From Flectonema sp. DT1601 (Eukaryota; Euglenozoa; Diplonemea; Diplonemida; Diplonemidae): DNA of 64,000 bases. The notes beneath the pieces are model-generated. The model saw only the letters and a program-made list of their open reading frames with translations. It did no database searches and was not told the DNA's origin. Shown piece by piece: positions 51,269 through 64,000 of this stretch; within the stretch, counting starts at the first letter, position 1; each line of letters starts with the position of its first letter. A program made the translations under genes and the position numbers. The DNA lies in assembly GCA_964019425.1 (NCBI GenBank), contig OZ025866.1:248001-312000 (forward strand). Direction: 5' to 3'.

Positions 51269-54200
51269 ATGCGATATCAGTGGGGAAGTCACCATGTATT
51301 GCTGCTGTTACTTTTAATTGGAGGCGTTGAATGTCAGAGTTGTTTGAGTGGTCCAAGGTCGGGAACTGATGGATTTGCGATATACGGAGTCTGCAGCGGC
51401 AGGCAGTCAGGTGAGCTTTGTGTTCCAAATTGCGCTGCGGGGTATTCAGTTCAAGGGAGCTTTGTGTTAATATGCGACACTAACGGACAATATGACGCTA
51501 GCGGCGCTACCTGCAGTCCAAATGCCTGCACTAATGGACCAAATGCAGGTGCTGATGCAAGCGCCAGTTATACAAACTGCAATACGTTGGTTACGGGAAA
51601 CAGCTGTACTCCGACATGCTCTGCAGGGTCGACAATATCTGGGGCCTTTACTCTGGTGTGCCAAAATGGATTATATGACGCAACTGGTTCAACGTGTGTT
51701 CTAAATACTTGTACAGGTGGTCCTACAGTTTCAAATACAGCAATTGATTATTCATCTTGTCTAACACAAAACAGTGGTGATACTTGTACACCAACTTGTG
51801 TATCAGGTTCTACTGGTTCAGGTGGGTTCACTCTTACGTGTACAGCAAATCAGTTTGTCAGTTCCTTTACATGTTCTCCAAATAGCTGTGCAGCAGGACC
51901 ACTGACGGTATCAAATAATGCAAATTATGATAATTGTAACTTACTGACATCTGGTCAGACATGTACTCCAACATGTGCATCAGGATACTTCTTGGAGGGA
52001 TCGTTTTCATTGCAATGTGACGGGGGACGATATCCGACTACTGGAGCGATATGTAGAGCGAATACTTGCACTGGAGGTCCAACAAACCCAGGTGCTAATA
52101 CAGATTACAGTGGATGTAACACACTAAGTACTGGTCAAGTCTGTATACCAAGTTGTACTTCTGGTAGTGTTCAAAGTGGATCATTTGTCTTACAATGTTC
52201 TACTGCTAGAACATACAGCAGTACTGGTGCTACTTGTAGTGCTTCACCATGTGCAGGTGGACCTAATGCTGGAATGGATTCATTGGCTGACTATTCAACT
52301 TGTAATGTTAGAAATAGTGGTCAGGTTTGTATACCAACATGTCCAACTGGATATCTTGTAATGGGTTCTTTTACTTTAGCATGTGTTGGTACTAATTACA
52401 ATGCAGCAGGAGCATCGTGTAATCCGAATAGCTGTACTGGTGGACCAACAGTTGGGACAACAGATGCCAGAGCAACTTACACATCTTGTAGTGGGTTTAG
52501 TTCAGGAACAAGTTGTGTTGTTTCATGTCAGAGTGGTTATGTAGCGTCTGGAGCTCTTTCTTTAGTCTGCAGTGGTACTCAACAATATGATGCCAGTTCT
52601 GTAACTTGTTTATCAGGATCTTGTTCTTCAGGTCCGATTACTTCACAACCTAATAGTGTTTATTCATTATGTAATGCTGCTACGACAGGTCAAAGTTGTA
52701 GTCCAGTCTGTGATGTTGGTTACACTCTATCTGGACCTCTGTTGTTGAATTGTGTTAATTTAGTATACGATGCGAGTAGTGTTTCGTGTGTTGCCAATTC
52801 GTGTGGTAGCGGACCATCAGCTGGTGCTGATGCCAGAGCTGTGTACACCACTTGTAACGGACTCACTACTGGTGGTGTTTGTACTCCAACATGTGCTACT
52901 GGTTATAACCCAAGTGGATCGTTTACTTTAAATTGTGATGCGGGTCGTAATTATGATGCCAGTGGAGTAACATGTCAGGCATCATCATGTACGAACGGAC
53001 CTCAAACTGGAACAGCACAAACAGCAGCTGTGTATACAAGCTGTAATATTAAAATTACTGGTGAAGTTTGCCTGCCATCATGCAGTGATGGGTACACTAT
53101 AACAGGATCGTTTACACTAGCATGTGATACTAGTGGAAGATACAATGCTGCAGGAGCAACATGTACTGCTGGTGTTTGTACTGGTGGGCCTAGTTCACAT
53201 ATTGATGGTGCGATGGATTACAGTATCTGTAATACAATGACTACTGGTCAAGTATGTATACCTGTCTGCAATGCCGGGTATACTCTTCAAGGTCAAATTA
53301 ATTTAGTGTGCGCTGCAGGTCGCTATTCTGCTATTGGAGCGTCATGTTCGGCAAACAGCTGCTCTGGAGGTCCGACAGTACCATCAACATTTACTACTTA
53401 CACGTCGTGTAATGCGTTGTCTAGTGGATTGTTGTGTACTCCTAGTTGTCAAACAGGTTATACTTTGATTGGTAATCCTTTCACGTTATCATGTGTTGCT
53501 GGAAACTATGACGCAACTGCAACTACGTGTGGACCAAACCAATGTCTGGATGGAGCTATTTCAAATATAGATAACAACGCTGACTACAGTAATTGTGATT
53601 TATTAAGAACTGGTCAAACATGTTTCCCAGGATGTAATGCGGGTTACACTCTTGCTGGACGTATATTGTTATCCTGTACCAACAGACAGTATTCTGCTGC
53701 TGGTGCTACCTGTACGCCCAATGCGTGTACTCTTCCGACTGCTGCGACTTCTGATCCACAAGCAGTCTACACCCCTTGCTCGGCATTAACAACAGGACAG
53801 CAATGTACTATAACATGTAATGCAGGGTTTTCTCCACTCACACCTATTATTACGTTGAGTTGCTCTCCGCAGTTTGATGCTACTGGTGCGGTGTGTTCAA
53901 ATTGCGCAAATGGGCCAAACGCAGGTATGGTATTATTGTGACTTTATTTTATCATTATTTGATTAACTTCTTTTAAACAACCAAACACAAATAGGAGCCG
54001 ATCCTCTTGGAGACTACTCTCTGTGTAATAGAATGAAGTCAGGTAGCGGTAATTGTGCTCCGACATGCCCAACTGGATATCAAGTAATGGGAACGTTTGT
54101 AATGACTTGTGCTGGTCTTCAGTATGACGCAACAGGTGCAACTTGTCAAGCATTCAGCTGTACAGGACCAAATGCTAACGTTGATGCTCAAATGAATTAT

Positions 54201-57200
54201 GCATCATGTAATGCGAAGAATAGTGGTGAGCTATGTGAACCAACATGCGCAACGGGTTACACTCGTACCGGGTCATTCAACTTAGCGTGTGATGCTGCTG
54301 GTGCGTACGATGCAGCAGGAGCCACATGCGTTGCGAATACGTGTTTAAACGGACCCTTTACCAGCTGTAATTCACTTGTTACTGGTCAGCAGTGTCAACC
54401 TGAATGTCAAACTGGTTTTCACTCAATCGCAACATTTCCATTAATTTGTGTTGCTGATACTTACAATACTGCTGCTGCTTCTTGCTTGGCTAGTTCTTGT
54501 GTTGCTGGTCCGTTGGCTGGAACAAGTGATCAAAATGCTGTTTATACTTCTTGTTCATCACGCACGACTGGTCAAATGTGTACTCCAGTGTGCTCAGCTG
54601 GTTATCAATTGAGTGGGTCATTTTCATTAATTTGCATTGCTACTTCAAACCAATTCGATGCTTCTACTGCGACCTGTCAGCCATTGCCATGTACAAATGG
54701 CCCGAGTGGAAACACAGATGTCAACGCTATTTACGGTTCTTGTAATTCACTTTTTACTGGGCAAAGTTGTACTCCCTCATGTAACGCGGGGTATACTGTT
54801 GTTGGATCTTTTACATTACTGTGTGTTGGCGGAAGGTATGACGCGTCAGGAGCTACATGTCAATCAGACACTTGCACTAACGGTCCGTCAAATCCGAACC
54901 CAAATGCTAACTACGCCACTTGTAATATAAGAGTTTCAGGTGGTATTTGTGCGCCTTCATGTTCTGAAGGCTACACAAGTTCCGGATCTTTCACTCTTCG
55001 ATGCATATCTGGTTCTTACAATGTTGGTACCCACACCTGTACTCCAAATGTTTGTACTGGTGGTGTGAGAGCTCCAATTCCAGCAGCTACTAACTTTTTA
55101 CCTTGTAACTCTCTCACAACTGGTCAAGTTTGTACGCCAACTTGCACTGCTGGTTATCGACTTAATGCTCCGTTTACACTTAATTGTGATACGTCTTTCA
55201 CTTACGATTCTTCAACTTCATTGTGTGAGCCACTACCTTGTACTGGTGGACCGTTTACAAATGCTGCCTTACGCGCAAACTATGATAGCTGTTCTATGTC
55301 GCTAACAGGAGAGACATGTGTTCCAGTTTGTGATCAGGGATATAACCGGATTGGTTCGTTTCCGTTGATATGTACTGCGGGTACGTTTGATGCTGCTGGA
55401 GCAATCTGTGAAGCAGGAGTCTGTAGTGGAGGTCCAACTAGTAACACTGATGGGTTCGCTTATTATAATGATTGCAATACTTTAAGAACTGGAGAGATCT
55501 GTGTTCCTTCATGTTTAACTGGTTACTCAATTGTGGGTAATCTACCGATGGTTTGTGTCAACGGATTTTACAATGCCAGTGGCGCAACGTGTCAGGTTAA
55601 CAGTTGCTTTAACGGTCCAACAATACCTGTGGCAGTAGGTGATGTCACGCACTGTTCTGGGTTGGTTACCAATCAACAATGTGCTATTGCATGTCCACCA
55701 GGATACATTGGTACATCAATCTCGGTAACATGTCTTGGTAATAGTACTTTTAACACTAATGGACTTTCTTGTACAGAAACAACTTGTGAAGGAGGTCCAC
55801 AAGTTTCTGACCCAAATGCTATTTCATACCAGCAATGCAACACAAGAAGGACTGGTGATACCTGCAGACTACAATGTCGCAGTGATTACACTGTGGTAGG
55901 AACAATTCAATTGCTTTGTGATGTAACCACAAAGATGTATGACGCATCTAGTTCTCAATGTGTTCCAAATCGTAATCTTCTTTGCAATCTAGGAGTTGAT
56001 CCGCTCACAGAGAATTCAAATGCCACATACAGCACATGTTCTGCACTATACATGGGACAGAGTTGCAGTCCTCAATGTAATGATGGTTATACAAAGACTA
56101 GTGGAGGATCCATGACTTTAAATTGCCCTAACGGTATTTATAACGATACTAGTGGTACTGTTTGTACACCAAATTCTTGTTCAGCAGGTCCGCTGTTGTT
56201 TGGATCAGATTTGGTATTGCGAACATCATACGCATCGTGTGACTTACTTTCTACTGGAATGAGATGCCTACCAATATGTGGTTCTGGTTATAATAACGCT
56301 GCGGTAACAGGTTTTGATGTCCAGTGTATGAATAATAATTCATACATTGTGAGTGATGCATCAAAATGTCAAGCTAACAGTTGTTTTAATGGACCGAGTT
56401 GGCCTCTGACATCGGGAGATGTCGCACACTGTTCTGCGCTTGTTTCAGGACAGAATTGTGACGTTAGATGTGCACCAGGTTATGTTGGATCTTCAATAGA
56501 AGTTGAGTGCTCTACTAATAGTACATTCAATCCAACTGGATTGACATGCGTACGATCAACATGTGAAGGAGGACCAACGACACCAGATAGTAACACGCTC
56601 TCGTATGATCAATGTAATAGAGGTCGTACAGGTGACTTTTGTAGAGTTCAATGCCGGTCTGGATTTACTGTCGTTGGAACAATTGAATTACTGTGTAATG
56701 ACATCACAAAGAGATATGATAACAGTGGTTCTCAATGTGTTTCAAACTCTGATTTACATTGCAGGAATGGACCAACATCTCAAACTGCATCATCAACAGC
56801 TGTCTATACCGAATGCACTGTTCGAAACACAGGAGATGTTTGTACTCCTCAATGTCAAGAAGGCTACACCAGGACTGCTGGGGGGTCGATGAACTTATTC
56901 TGTATAAACGGATCGTATAACGATACCTCAGGTATCACTTGTGTTCCTAACAGTTGTTCTGCTGGTCCTTTAATTTCAAATGAATTACAACAAAGTTACG
57001 CTAATTGTGATTTGCTCGTCACTGGAAACAGTTGTACTCCATCCTGCTCATCGGGTTACAGCTCTGCGAGGGTAGTTCCGTTTTCATTAGTTTGTTACAG
57101 CAATGGAACTTATGTTCCAAGTTCAGCAACTTGTGAAGCAAATCTTTGTAGTGCTGGTCCGATTGGTTCAGTTGATGTGAATACTTTATATACGAGTTGC

Positions 57201-60200
57201 TTGTCTAATAGAACTGGTGATACTTGTGTAGTTCAATGCTCTCCTGGATACATTCCTCCGACTACGGATTTCACACTTGAGTGTTCTGATGTCGGACAGT
57301 TCAGTGTTCCAACTGGAAGTTCTTGCACTCCTCAGAGATGTTTTGGAGGTGCCTTACTAAACATAAATGGTAATATTGATTACAGCCGTTGCAACACTCA
57401 GCTAACTGGTACTCAATGTGTTCCAACATGTAATTCTGGTCAAATTGCTGGATCTATTTCACTTGTCTGTGATGCACAAACTGGCTCGTTTGATGCTGCT
57501 GGTGCGTCTTGCCTTCTGATATGTGATGGAATGGGAACTGTGTGTCCTCCACCTGGACAATGTCAACTTAGTATTTGTTCATCAACTCAGTGTTCAACAA
57601 TAAATAAAGCAGACGGAACGTCTTGTAATGATAATGTAATAGGTACAACTAATGACGTCTGTTCAGCTGGTGTTTGTTCAGGAACAGATAGATGTGTTAA
57701 TGTTGTGTGTCCATCAACAACACAATGTCAACAAAGTAATACTTGTAATCCAATAACTGGTCTCTGTACTCCAATTCAGTCATCAACAGGAACTTTGTGT
57801 GATGATGGAAATCTGCTAACAAAGAATGACGTTTGTCTAAATGGTGAATGTCGAGGAACATCTCTCTGTGACAATGTGACATGCGCTGCTATCTCAGCAT
57901 GTCACGGTGTTGGAACTTGTAGTCCTTCTACAGGTCTATGTAGTCAGCCATTGCTTCCAACTGGTACAACGTGTAACGACAACAATCCATTAACATCACA
58001 GGATCAGTGTTATAAAGGTGTTTGTACTGGGATCTTAGTATGTAGTTCTGGTGCATGTCCTCTCCCAGAACCATGTCATGCCTACAACTGTATCAATTCG
58101 CTGTGTGTTCACACTCAATCACCTAACGGAAATACTTGTAATGATAACGTTCCTGAAACCCGAAATGATATGTGTACTGATGGTGTTTGTAGAGGAGATT
58201 TTATTTGTGATCAAAGAAGACTTTCGAATCAGTGTAGAATACAACACAATCTCCTTGACATAACTGATGTCAATCAGCAATGTGTTAAAGCTTCAGTGTG
58301 TGATTACAACACCGGTATTTGGACATCAGAGTTTCAACCAAATGGATTACCTTGTGATGATTACAACTCAGAAACAATTAACGATTCCTGTCAACAAGGA
58401 ATCTGTCGAGGATCTGCTAAATGTACCATCCCATGCACTGCTAGAACATCATGTCACACTCCAGGACAATGTGATCCAAGAACAGGCTCATGTTCGAATC
58501 CCCGTCGATCTGATTTCAGCTCCTGCGATGACGGAAATGCCGCAACAGTTACAGATGTTTGCATTAGCGGAGTCTGCAGTGGTTCAATTACATGTGGATC
58601 ACTGACTAACTGCAGAGCTGTTGATGAATGTCACTTCCCTCAGTGTGATCAAAACAGGTGTATTCAACTACAAAGACCTGACCTAACCCCATGCTTATTG
58701 GGTACGTGTAGGTCTGGTATCTGCACTCAAGATACACTTTGTAATGGTGCAAGTTGTAAGGCTCCTTCACAATGTCATGTTGCAGCTTGTAATTCAGACG
58801 GCATGTGCGTTGTTAGTATCAAAATAAATACTTCTCCATGTGATGATGGGAATGCAGCAACTATAAACGATGCTTGTTTCAGTGGTGTTTGCTGCGGAGA
58901 AAGTCTATGCGCCAGCAGTAGATGTCCTCCTGCCAGTAGTTGTCACGATTGGGGTACTTGCAATCCTTCAACAGGTGAATGTACTTATCCACTAAAAACA
59001 GATGGTGTTGCTTGTGATGATGGTCAGTCTGGATCAGTGAATGATGTCTGTCAATTAGGTCGATGTGTTGGTAGAGCAGGACTACCTTGCAGTAATGTGC
59101 AGGTCTGTTCTTTTTCAACATGTGAGGTTCCAATCTGTAATGGAACATCGACATCGTGTGTCACAGTTTGGTCATCGGATGGCTCTTTCTGCTCATCAGA
59201 CTCATCCGATTCGATCCCTGACACTTGCATTTCAGGAACATGCATTAAAACAAATAGATGTGCTAACGTAGTCTGCAGCTCTATTGATCAATGTCATGCT
59301 GCTGGAACTTGTAATCAAAATTCAGGTTTCTGCTCAACTCCAAAATTACCCGACAGGACTCCATGTGATGATGGTAATCCCCTTACTAACAGAGATATGT
59401 GTACTGGAGGAATCTGTTTAGGTTCATTGAAATGTGCTGGTGTTCAATGCCCAGCAAGGAATAACTGTAACAATGCAGGTCAATGTGATCCATTTACTGG
59501 TCTTTGCGCCTACACAGCTCTCCCTGATGGAACTACCTGTGATGATGGAAATCCAGCAACTAGTAGAGACTCATGTAGAGGTGGGTATTGTGCGGGTGAG
59601 CTTCAATGTGGTAACACAATCTGCATTTCAGGAGGTTGTAATTCAGCTGTTTGTATCGGTAATAGTTGTACTCAGGTACCAGTTCAGAATGGAATGCCTT
59701 GCAACGATAATAATCAACTAACTGATAATGATACGTGTCAGTCAGGTGTTTGTGTTGGATCTTCTTCATGTAGTTCTGTGATTTGTTCATCGAATAGCGT
59801 GAATGACAGTTCTTGTCATACAATGGGTGAATGTGATCCATCAACTGGTGAATGTCAACTTCAAATAAAACCCGACAACTCAATCTGTAATGACAGTAAT
59901 CCAAACACAATCTCCGACAGATGTAAATCTGGAGCTTGTTTTGGAAGCAGCCGATGCTACAACGTAACGTGTAGTCCTTTATCACAATGTCACTATTCAG
60001 GAAATTGTAATCCAGCTTCAGGATTATGTTCAAATCCAAAACGTCAAGACGGTACATCATGCGATGATGGTAATTCACAAACAACGAATGATCGATGTAC
60101 TAATGGAAAGTGTTCTGGTCAAGTTGCTTGTAGTGGAAGTTGTTCAACGAATGCTAAGTGTAGAGACCCTGTCTGTGTTCAAGGAGGATGTTCTGAAATA

Positions 60201-63200
60201 TTATCATCAGATGGAACACTTTGTGATGATGACAACGACCTCACTCAGAATGATAAATGTACTGCTGGTGTTTGCGCAGGTGAAACCCTTTGCAAGAGTG
60301 ACACGGTTTGCACCTCATCATCGCAATGTCATCGACCTGGAGAGTGTAATCCTCTGACTGGTATTTGTTCTAATCCTGTAACATGGAATGGTAAGCCATG
60401 TGATGACGTTGATGGAACTACTGAAAATGACATTTGTTGGAATGGAGTCTGTGCCGGTACCAAGAAATGCAGCTCTGTACTATGCCGTGCTTCTGACGAG
60501 TGTCATCTATCTGGTACGTGTAATGATTTTACAGGTCTTTGTACAGACTTAGCGAAACCTGATCAGACGACGTGTGATGATTCAAATTCTCTGACTTCAG
60601 GTGATGTTTGTAGATCAGGAAACTGCAGAGGAACTCTAACATGTGGATCGGTAGTATGTCCGGATCCTATCTCTGATTGTTCTTATGTCGCATGTAACGG
60701 AACTTGTACTGAACTATCTCAACCTGATGGAACTATTTGTAATGATGCAAACCCCAGAACGATAAACGATAAATGTGTATCCGGATCATGTCGTGGAGAA
60801 GATCGCTGTGCTAATACCACATGCGGGGCTATTGATCAATGTTTAACAAGAGGTGAATGCAACGCTGCAACTGGTAAGTGTGAATACTCTCTTCAACCAG
60901 ACGGCACAAGATGCGATGATAAAACCGACTTAACAATTGACGACGTTTGTTCTGCTGGAGTGTGTAGAGGTGATTCACTTTGTATGAGAGTAACTTGTGC
61001 AGCAGCTGATAGCTGTCATTCTATTGGAGTTTGTTCTTTTGGAGTATGCAGTGATCCAATCCTACCTGATGGGTCACAATGTGATGATAGAAATCCACAA
61101 ACATCTAATGATGTTTGTTTTAATGGAATCTGTAGTGGAACTCTACAGTGTGGAGCTATTCAATGTAGAATACTCGATTCTCAGTGTCAACAATCAACAT
61201 GTAGTAGTCAGTCTACATGTGGTCAGATTGCTGTACTTGATGGAACTCAATGTTCAGATGGATTTAGCTACACAACCAACGACAATTGTAGAAATGGAAT
61301 ATGTGTAGGGACATCACGATGTAATGGAATTACTTGTAACCCTGTGAGTCAATGTCATGATTCAGGGAGTTGTCAAGACACCACAGGTATTTGTACTACT
61401 CCAGTTAAGACAGATGGTCAGTTATGTGATGATGGTGATGCCACTACAACTTTAGATACTTGTCAGTCTGGAATATGTATAGGATCTGTTGTGACTTGTC
61501 AATCCTTTGGTGGATGCGTGTCAGTACCACAGTTGAGATTAGACTCGTCGAAGTCATGTCCTTCTTCAGGATGCACTGTTGACATCTGTTGTGTTGATTT
61601 AACACTTTGTAATGATGTGGTCTGTACAGCTTCTGATTCATGTCATTTACCAGGTGTTTGTGATCCTTTTACTGGTCTTTGTTCTGATCCACTTCAAGTA
61701 AATGGCATTCGATGTCATGCTGGGATATCACAACCAGTAACAGCATTGTGTCAGTTAGGTGTCTGTACTGGATCTATCCAGTGTGGATCAAATCAGTGTA
61801 CTTCAGCAAGTCAATGTCAGATACCAACATGTCAATCAAATAGTCAATGTGGATCCATAAATAGACCTGACAACAGTTCTTGTAATGATAATAACGCTAC
61901 CACTACTAATGATGTTTGTTTAGGTGGTATTTGTACTGGGATGGATAAGTGTATGAATGTTGTATGTAGAGCATCAGATCAATGTCATGAGATAGGAACT
62001 TGTAGATCAAGCACAGGATTGTGTTCTGATTTTCCAAAAGCTTTTGGAACTCTCTGTGATGATAACAATCCAGAAACAACAAACGATCAATGCGTCTCTG
62101 GAACATGTACAGGAACATCACAATGCTCAACAGAACGTTGTACAACTACACGTCCGCAGTGTTGGTATCCATCTTGTTCTGGTTCTGTTTGTAGGGAATT
62201 ACAAAAACCCGACAACACTCCCTGCAATGACAATGACGACACTACATTAAATGACATCTGTACTGCAGGAACCTGTTCGGGTACAAACTTATGTTCAAAC
62301 AAGTATTGTCCTCCAAAGGGACAGTGCTATGAGTCTTCAACATGTGCGTTAGGAATCTGTGTTGATATTCTCGTGTCAGACTATACTGCTTGTGATGATG
62401 GTAATGCTAACACATTTAATGACAGCTGTAGTAGAGGTACTTGTGTTGGAATTGAAAAGTGTTTTGGAACGACTTGTCCAACTCCAACATCACAGTGTGA
62501 ATTATCAAATAGTTGTAATTCAGTATCTGGTCTTTGTGAGTCGACTTATGCTACGGATGGAACCTTATGTAATGATGGGGTAGTCAGTACTACGGGAGAT
62601 AGATGTTTGTCTGGATTGTGTTTGGGTGAAATCTCTTGTGGAGTCGGAACCTGTGGATCAGACACACCTTGTAAACGACCATCTTGTTTGAATGGATTTT
62701 GTTCAGTCATCAACTCACCAGATTCAACTGTTTGTAATGACCAAAACCCTTCAACTACATCTGACGTTTGTCTCAATGGTGTTTGTAGAGGTGTCGATTT
62801 GTGTGAGAATGTCGTTTGTGGAGCTGCTTCATTCTTCAGTTCACCTCTTCGAGTTCAGTGCTTCAACTCAATGTGTAATCCGATAACTGGATTGTGTGAA
62901 TTAATAAAGAAACCGAACTTTACTCCTTGTAATGATAACTCAGGATTAACTAGAAATGATTATTGTAATGATGGTGTTTGCATCGGAGAATCAATTTGTG
63001 ATCAAAGCAGCTGCACCAACTCTAACAGTGATGATCAGTGTTTGCAAAAGACCTGCAACTTCCTGACTGGAGGCTGTGACGTTACATCATACCCTGATGG
63101 CATCACCTGTAATGATCAAAACGCAAACACGATTTTCGATGCATGTTACAGCGGTGTTTGTAAGGGAAGACCTGTTTGCAGTACAACTTGCCCTGTTTTG

Positions 63201-64000
63201 GTAAATTCACAATGCAGTTCTCCTGTTTGCAGAAATGGATTACAATGCACATACGTGAGTGACCCTGATGGTGTTTCATGTTTTATGTCGAACACTAAAG
63301 GAATATGTGATAACGGTGTTTGTATTGTTAACAGATCATCTTGTAGTGGAATTGTTTGCTATCCAGAGTCACAATGCCATCACAGAGCTTATTGTAATAA
63401 TGGTGTTTGCAGGTCTATTCCAAAACCGAATCTTTCACCATGTGATATATCAATAGCGAATGGAGTTGGTAATTGTATTGATGGTGTTTGTGTTCAGGCT
63501 AATCTTTGTACCACAACATCATCATGTCAGCAACAAACAAGACTTGATAGTTGTCAGATTACATCACAGCAGTGTGATCCGCTAACTGGAAATTGTCAAA
63601 CAGAAAGAAGACCAGATGGATTCTTATGTAATGATGGGAATCCACAGACTCAAGCTGACAGATGTATATCAGGAAACTGTGTTGGTGTAACAGCATGTGG
63701 TCGAGTCTCATGTTTCACTACTGAGTCGTGCAGACACAGCAGATGTGTTGTTGGAAGTTGTGTTACAGAAGACAAGTCTGATGGATCGACATGCGATGAT
63801 CAGAATGATAATACCACAAACGATATCTGTCAACGAGGAGTCTGCACTGGTCAAGATCCATGTTCAGGTATTGACTGCTCAACTCAAATAGTTGGAGACA
63901 GTAGCTGTGCTTCATCAGTCTGTGTTAGAGGTATTTGTGTTGTAACAAACACAGCAAATAATACTATCTGTGATGATGGTAATCCAGACACTACATCTGA
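51269..64000 (+). CDS. Giant secreted or surface Cys-rich repeat protein, 5' part
   Basis: Exon 1 is 51269-53924; intron 53925-53994 (GTATGG...AAATAG, 70 bp); the frame then continues from 53995 to the window end, giving more than 4200 residues. A signal peptide (HHVLLLLLLIGGVEC) is followed by about 33 repeats of ~58 residues, to ~57530. Each has six Cys: CxxGP, YxxC, TGQxCxPxC, GYxxxGxFxLxC and YDASGATC. This is a sushi-like pattern. A second array of ~55-residue repeats with eight Cys follows to the edge: CDDGNPxTxxDxC, GVCxG, VxC, SQCHxxGxCxPxTGxC. The Asp/Asn-rich CDDGN turn could bind calcium. Such proteins usually sit in the cell coat or mediate adhesion; that role is inferred. Any membrane anchor lies beyond the window. 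Confidence 0.85.

Overview
This is an AT-rich nuclear window from a flagellated protist. It is eukaryotic: there are GT-AG introns (three ribosomal protein L11 genes, a 195-residue gene and the last, giant gene), a tRNA-Ala gene with the G3:U70 identity pair, a LINE, a piggyBac element, and very long poly-T/poly-A tracts between almost all genes. From 8.1 kb to the right end, all nineteen recognisable host genes lie on the + strand. Many have a T-rich tract ending in AG a short way upstream of the ATG. One protein resembles kinetoplastid BILBO1 and three tandem four-span proteins recall amastins. Together these suggest a euglenozoan-type genome (directional clusters, spliced-leader addition) that keeps cis introns, for example a diplonemid. 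This placement is inference; dinoflagellate relatives are an alternative.

Layout. 1-5430: a zinc-finger gene fragment (minus), then a second zinc-finger ORF whose two halves are separated by a 4.2-kb element. That element has ~400-bp terminal inverted repeats, an 11-bp target duplication and a core of about 19 satellite units that fold into hairpins. 5.7-8 kb: a coiled-coil exon (minus) and a broken tyrosine-recombinase element. 8.1-11.2 kb: a large secreted GH123-like protein. 12.3-14.1 kb: a DNA transposon with ~170-bp inverted repeats inserted in an older repeat. 14.8-17.8 kb: three NTF2/SnoaL-like genes. 18.4-21.2 kb: a six-span membrane protein and a Tudor-like, tail-anchored protein. 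21.6-24.6 kb: three RPL11 genes. 25-32.4 kb: an inositol polyphosphate 5-phosphatase with a zinc-ribbon-like insert, a small unknown protein and the BILBO1-like EF-hand coiled-coil protein. 32.7-41 kb: three tetraspan genes and a type I membrane protein preceded by a 390-bp tandem repeat. 41.9-45.5 kb: an IQ-motif protein and an EF-hand protein. 45.8-50.9 kb: a deleted piggyBac, a tRNA-Ala gene and a 5'-truncated LINE 57 bp upstream of the tRNA. 51.3 kb to the end: a giant secreted or surface Cys-rich repeat protein that runs off the window.

The gene content mixes cell-surface proteins (tetraspans, type I protein, giant Cys-rich protein, secreted GH-like protein) with calcium- or calmodulin-linked coiled-coil proteins that would suit a flagellate. 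Tandem families show patchy near-identity that stops at the stop codon, as expected from gene conversion. All assignments come from reading motifs by eye; no database search was possible.
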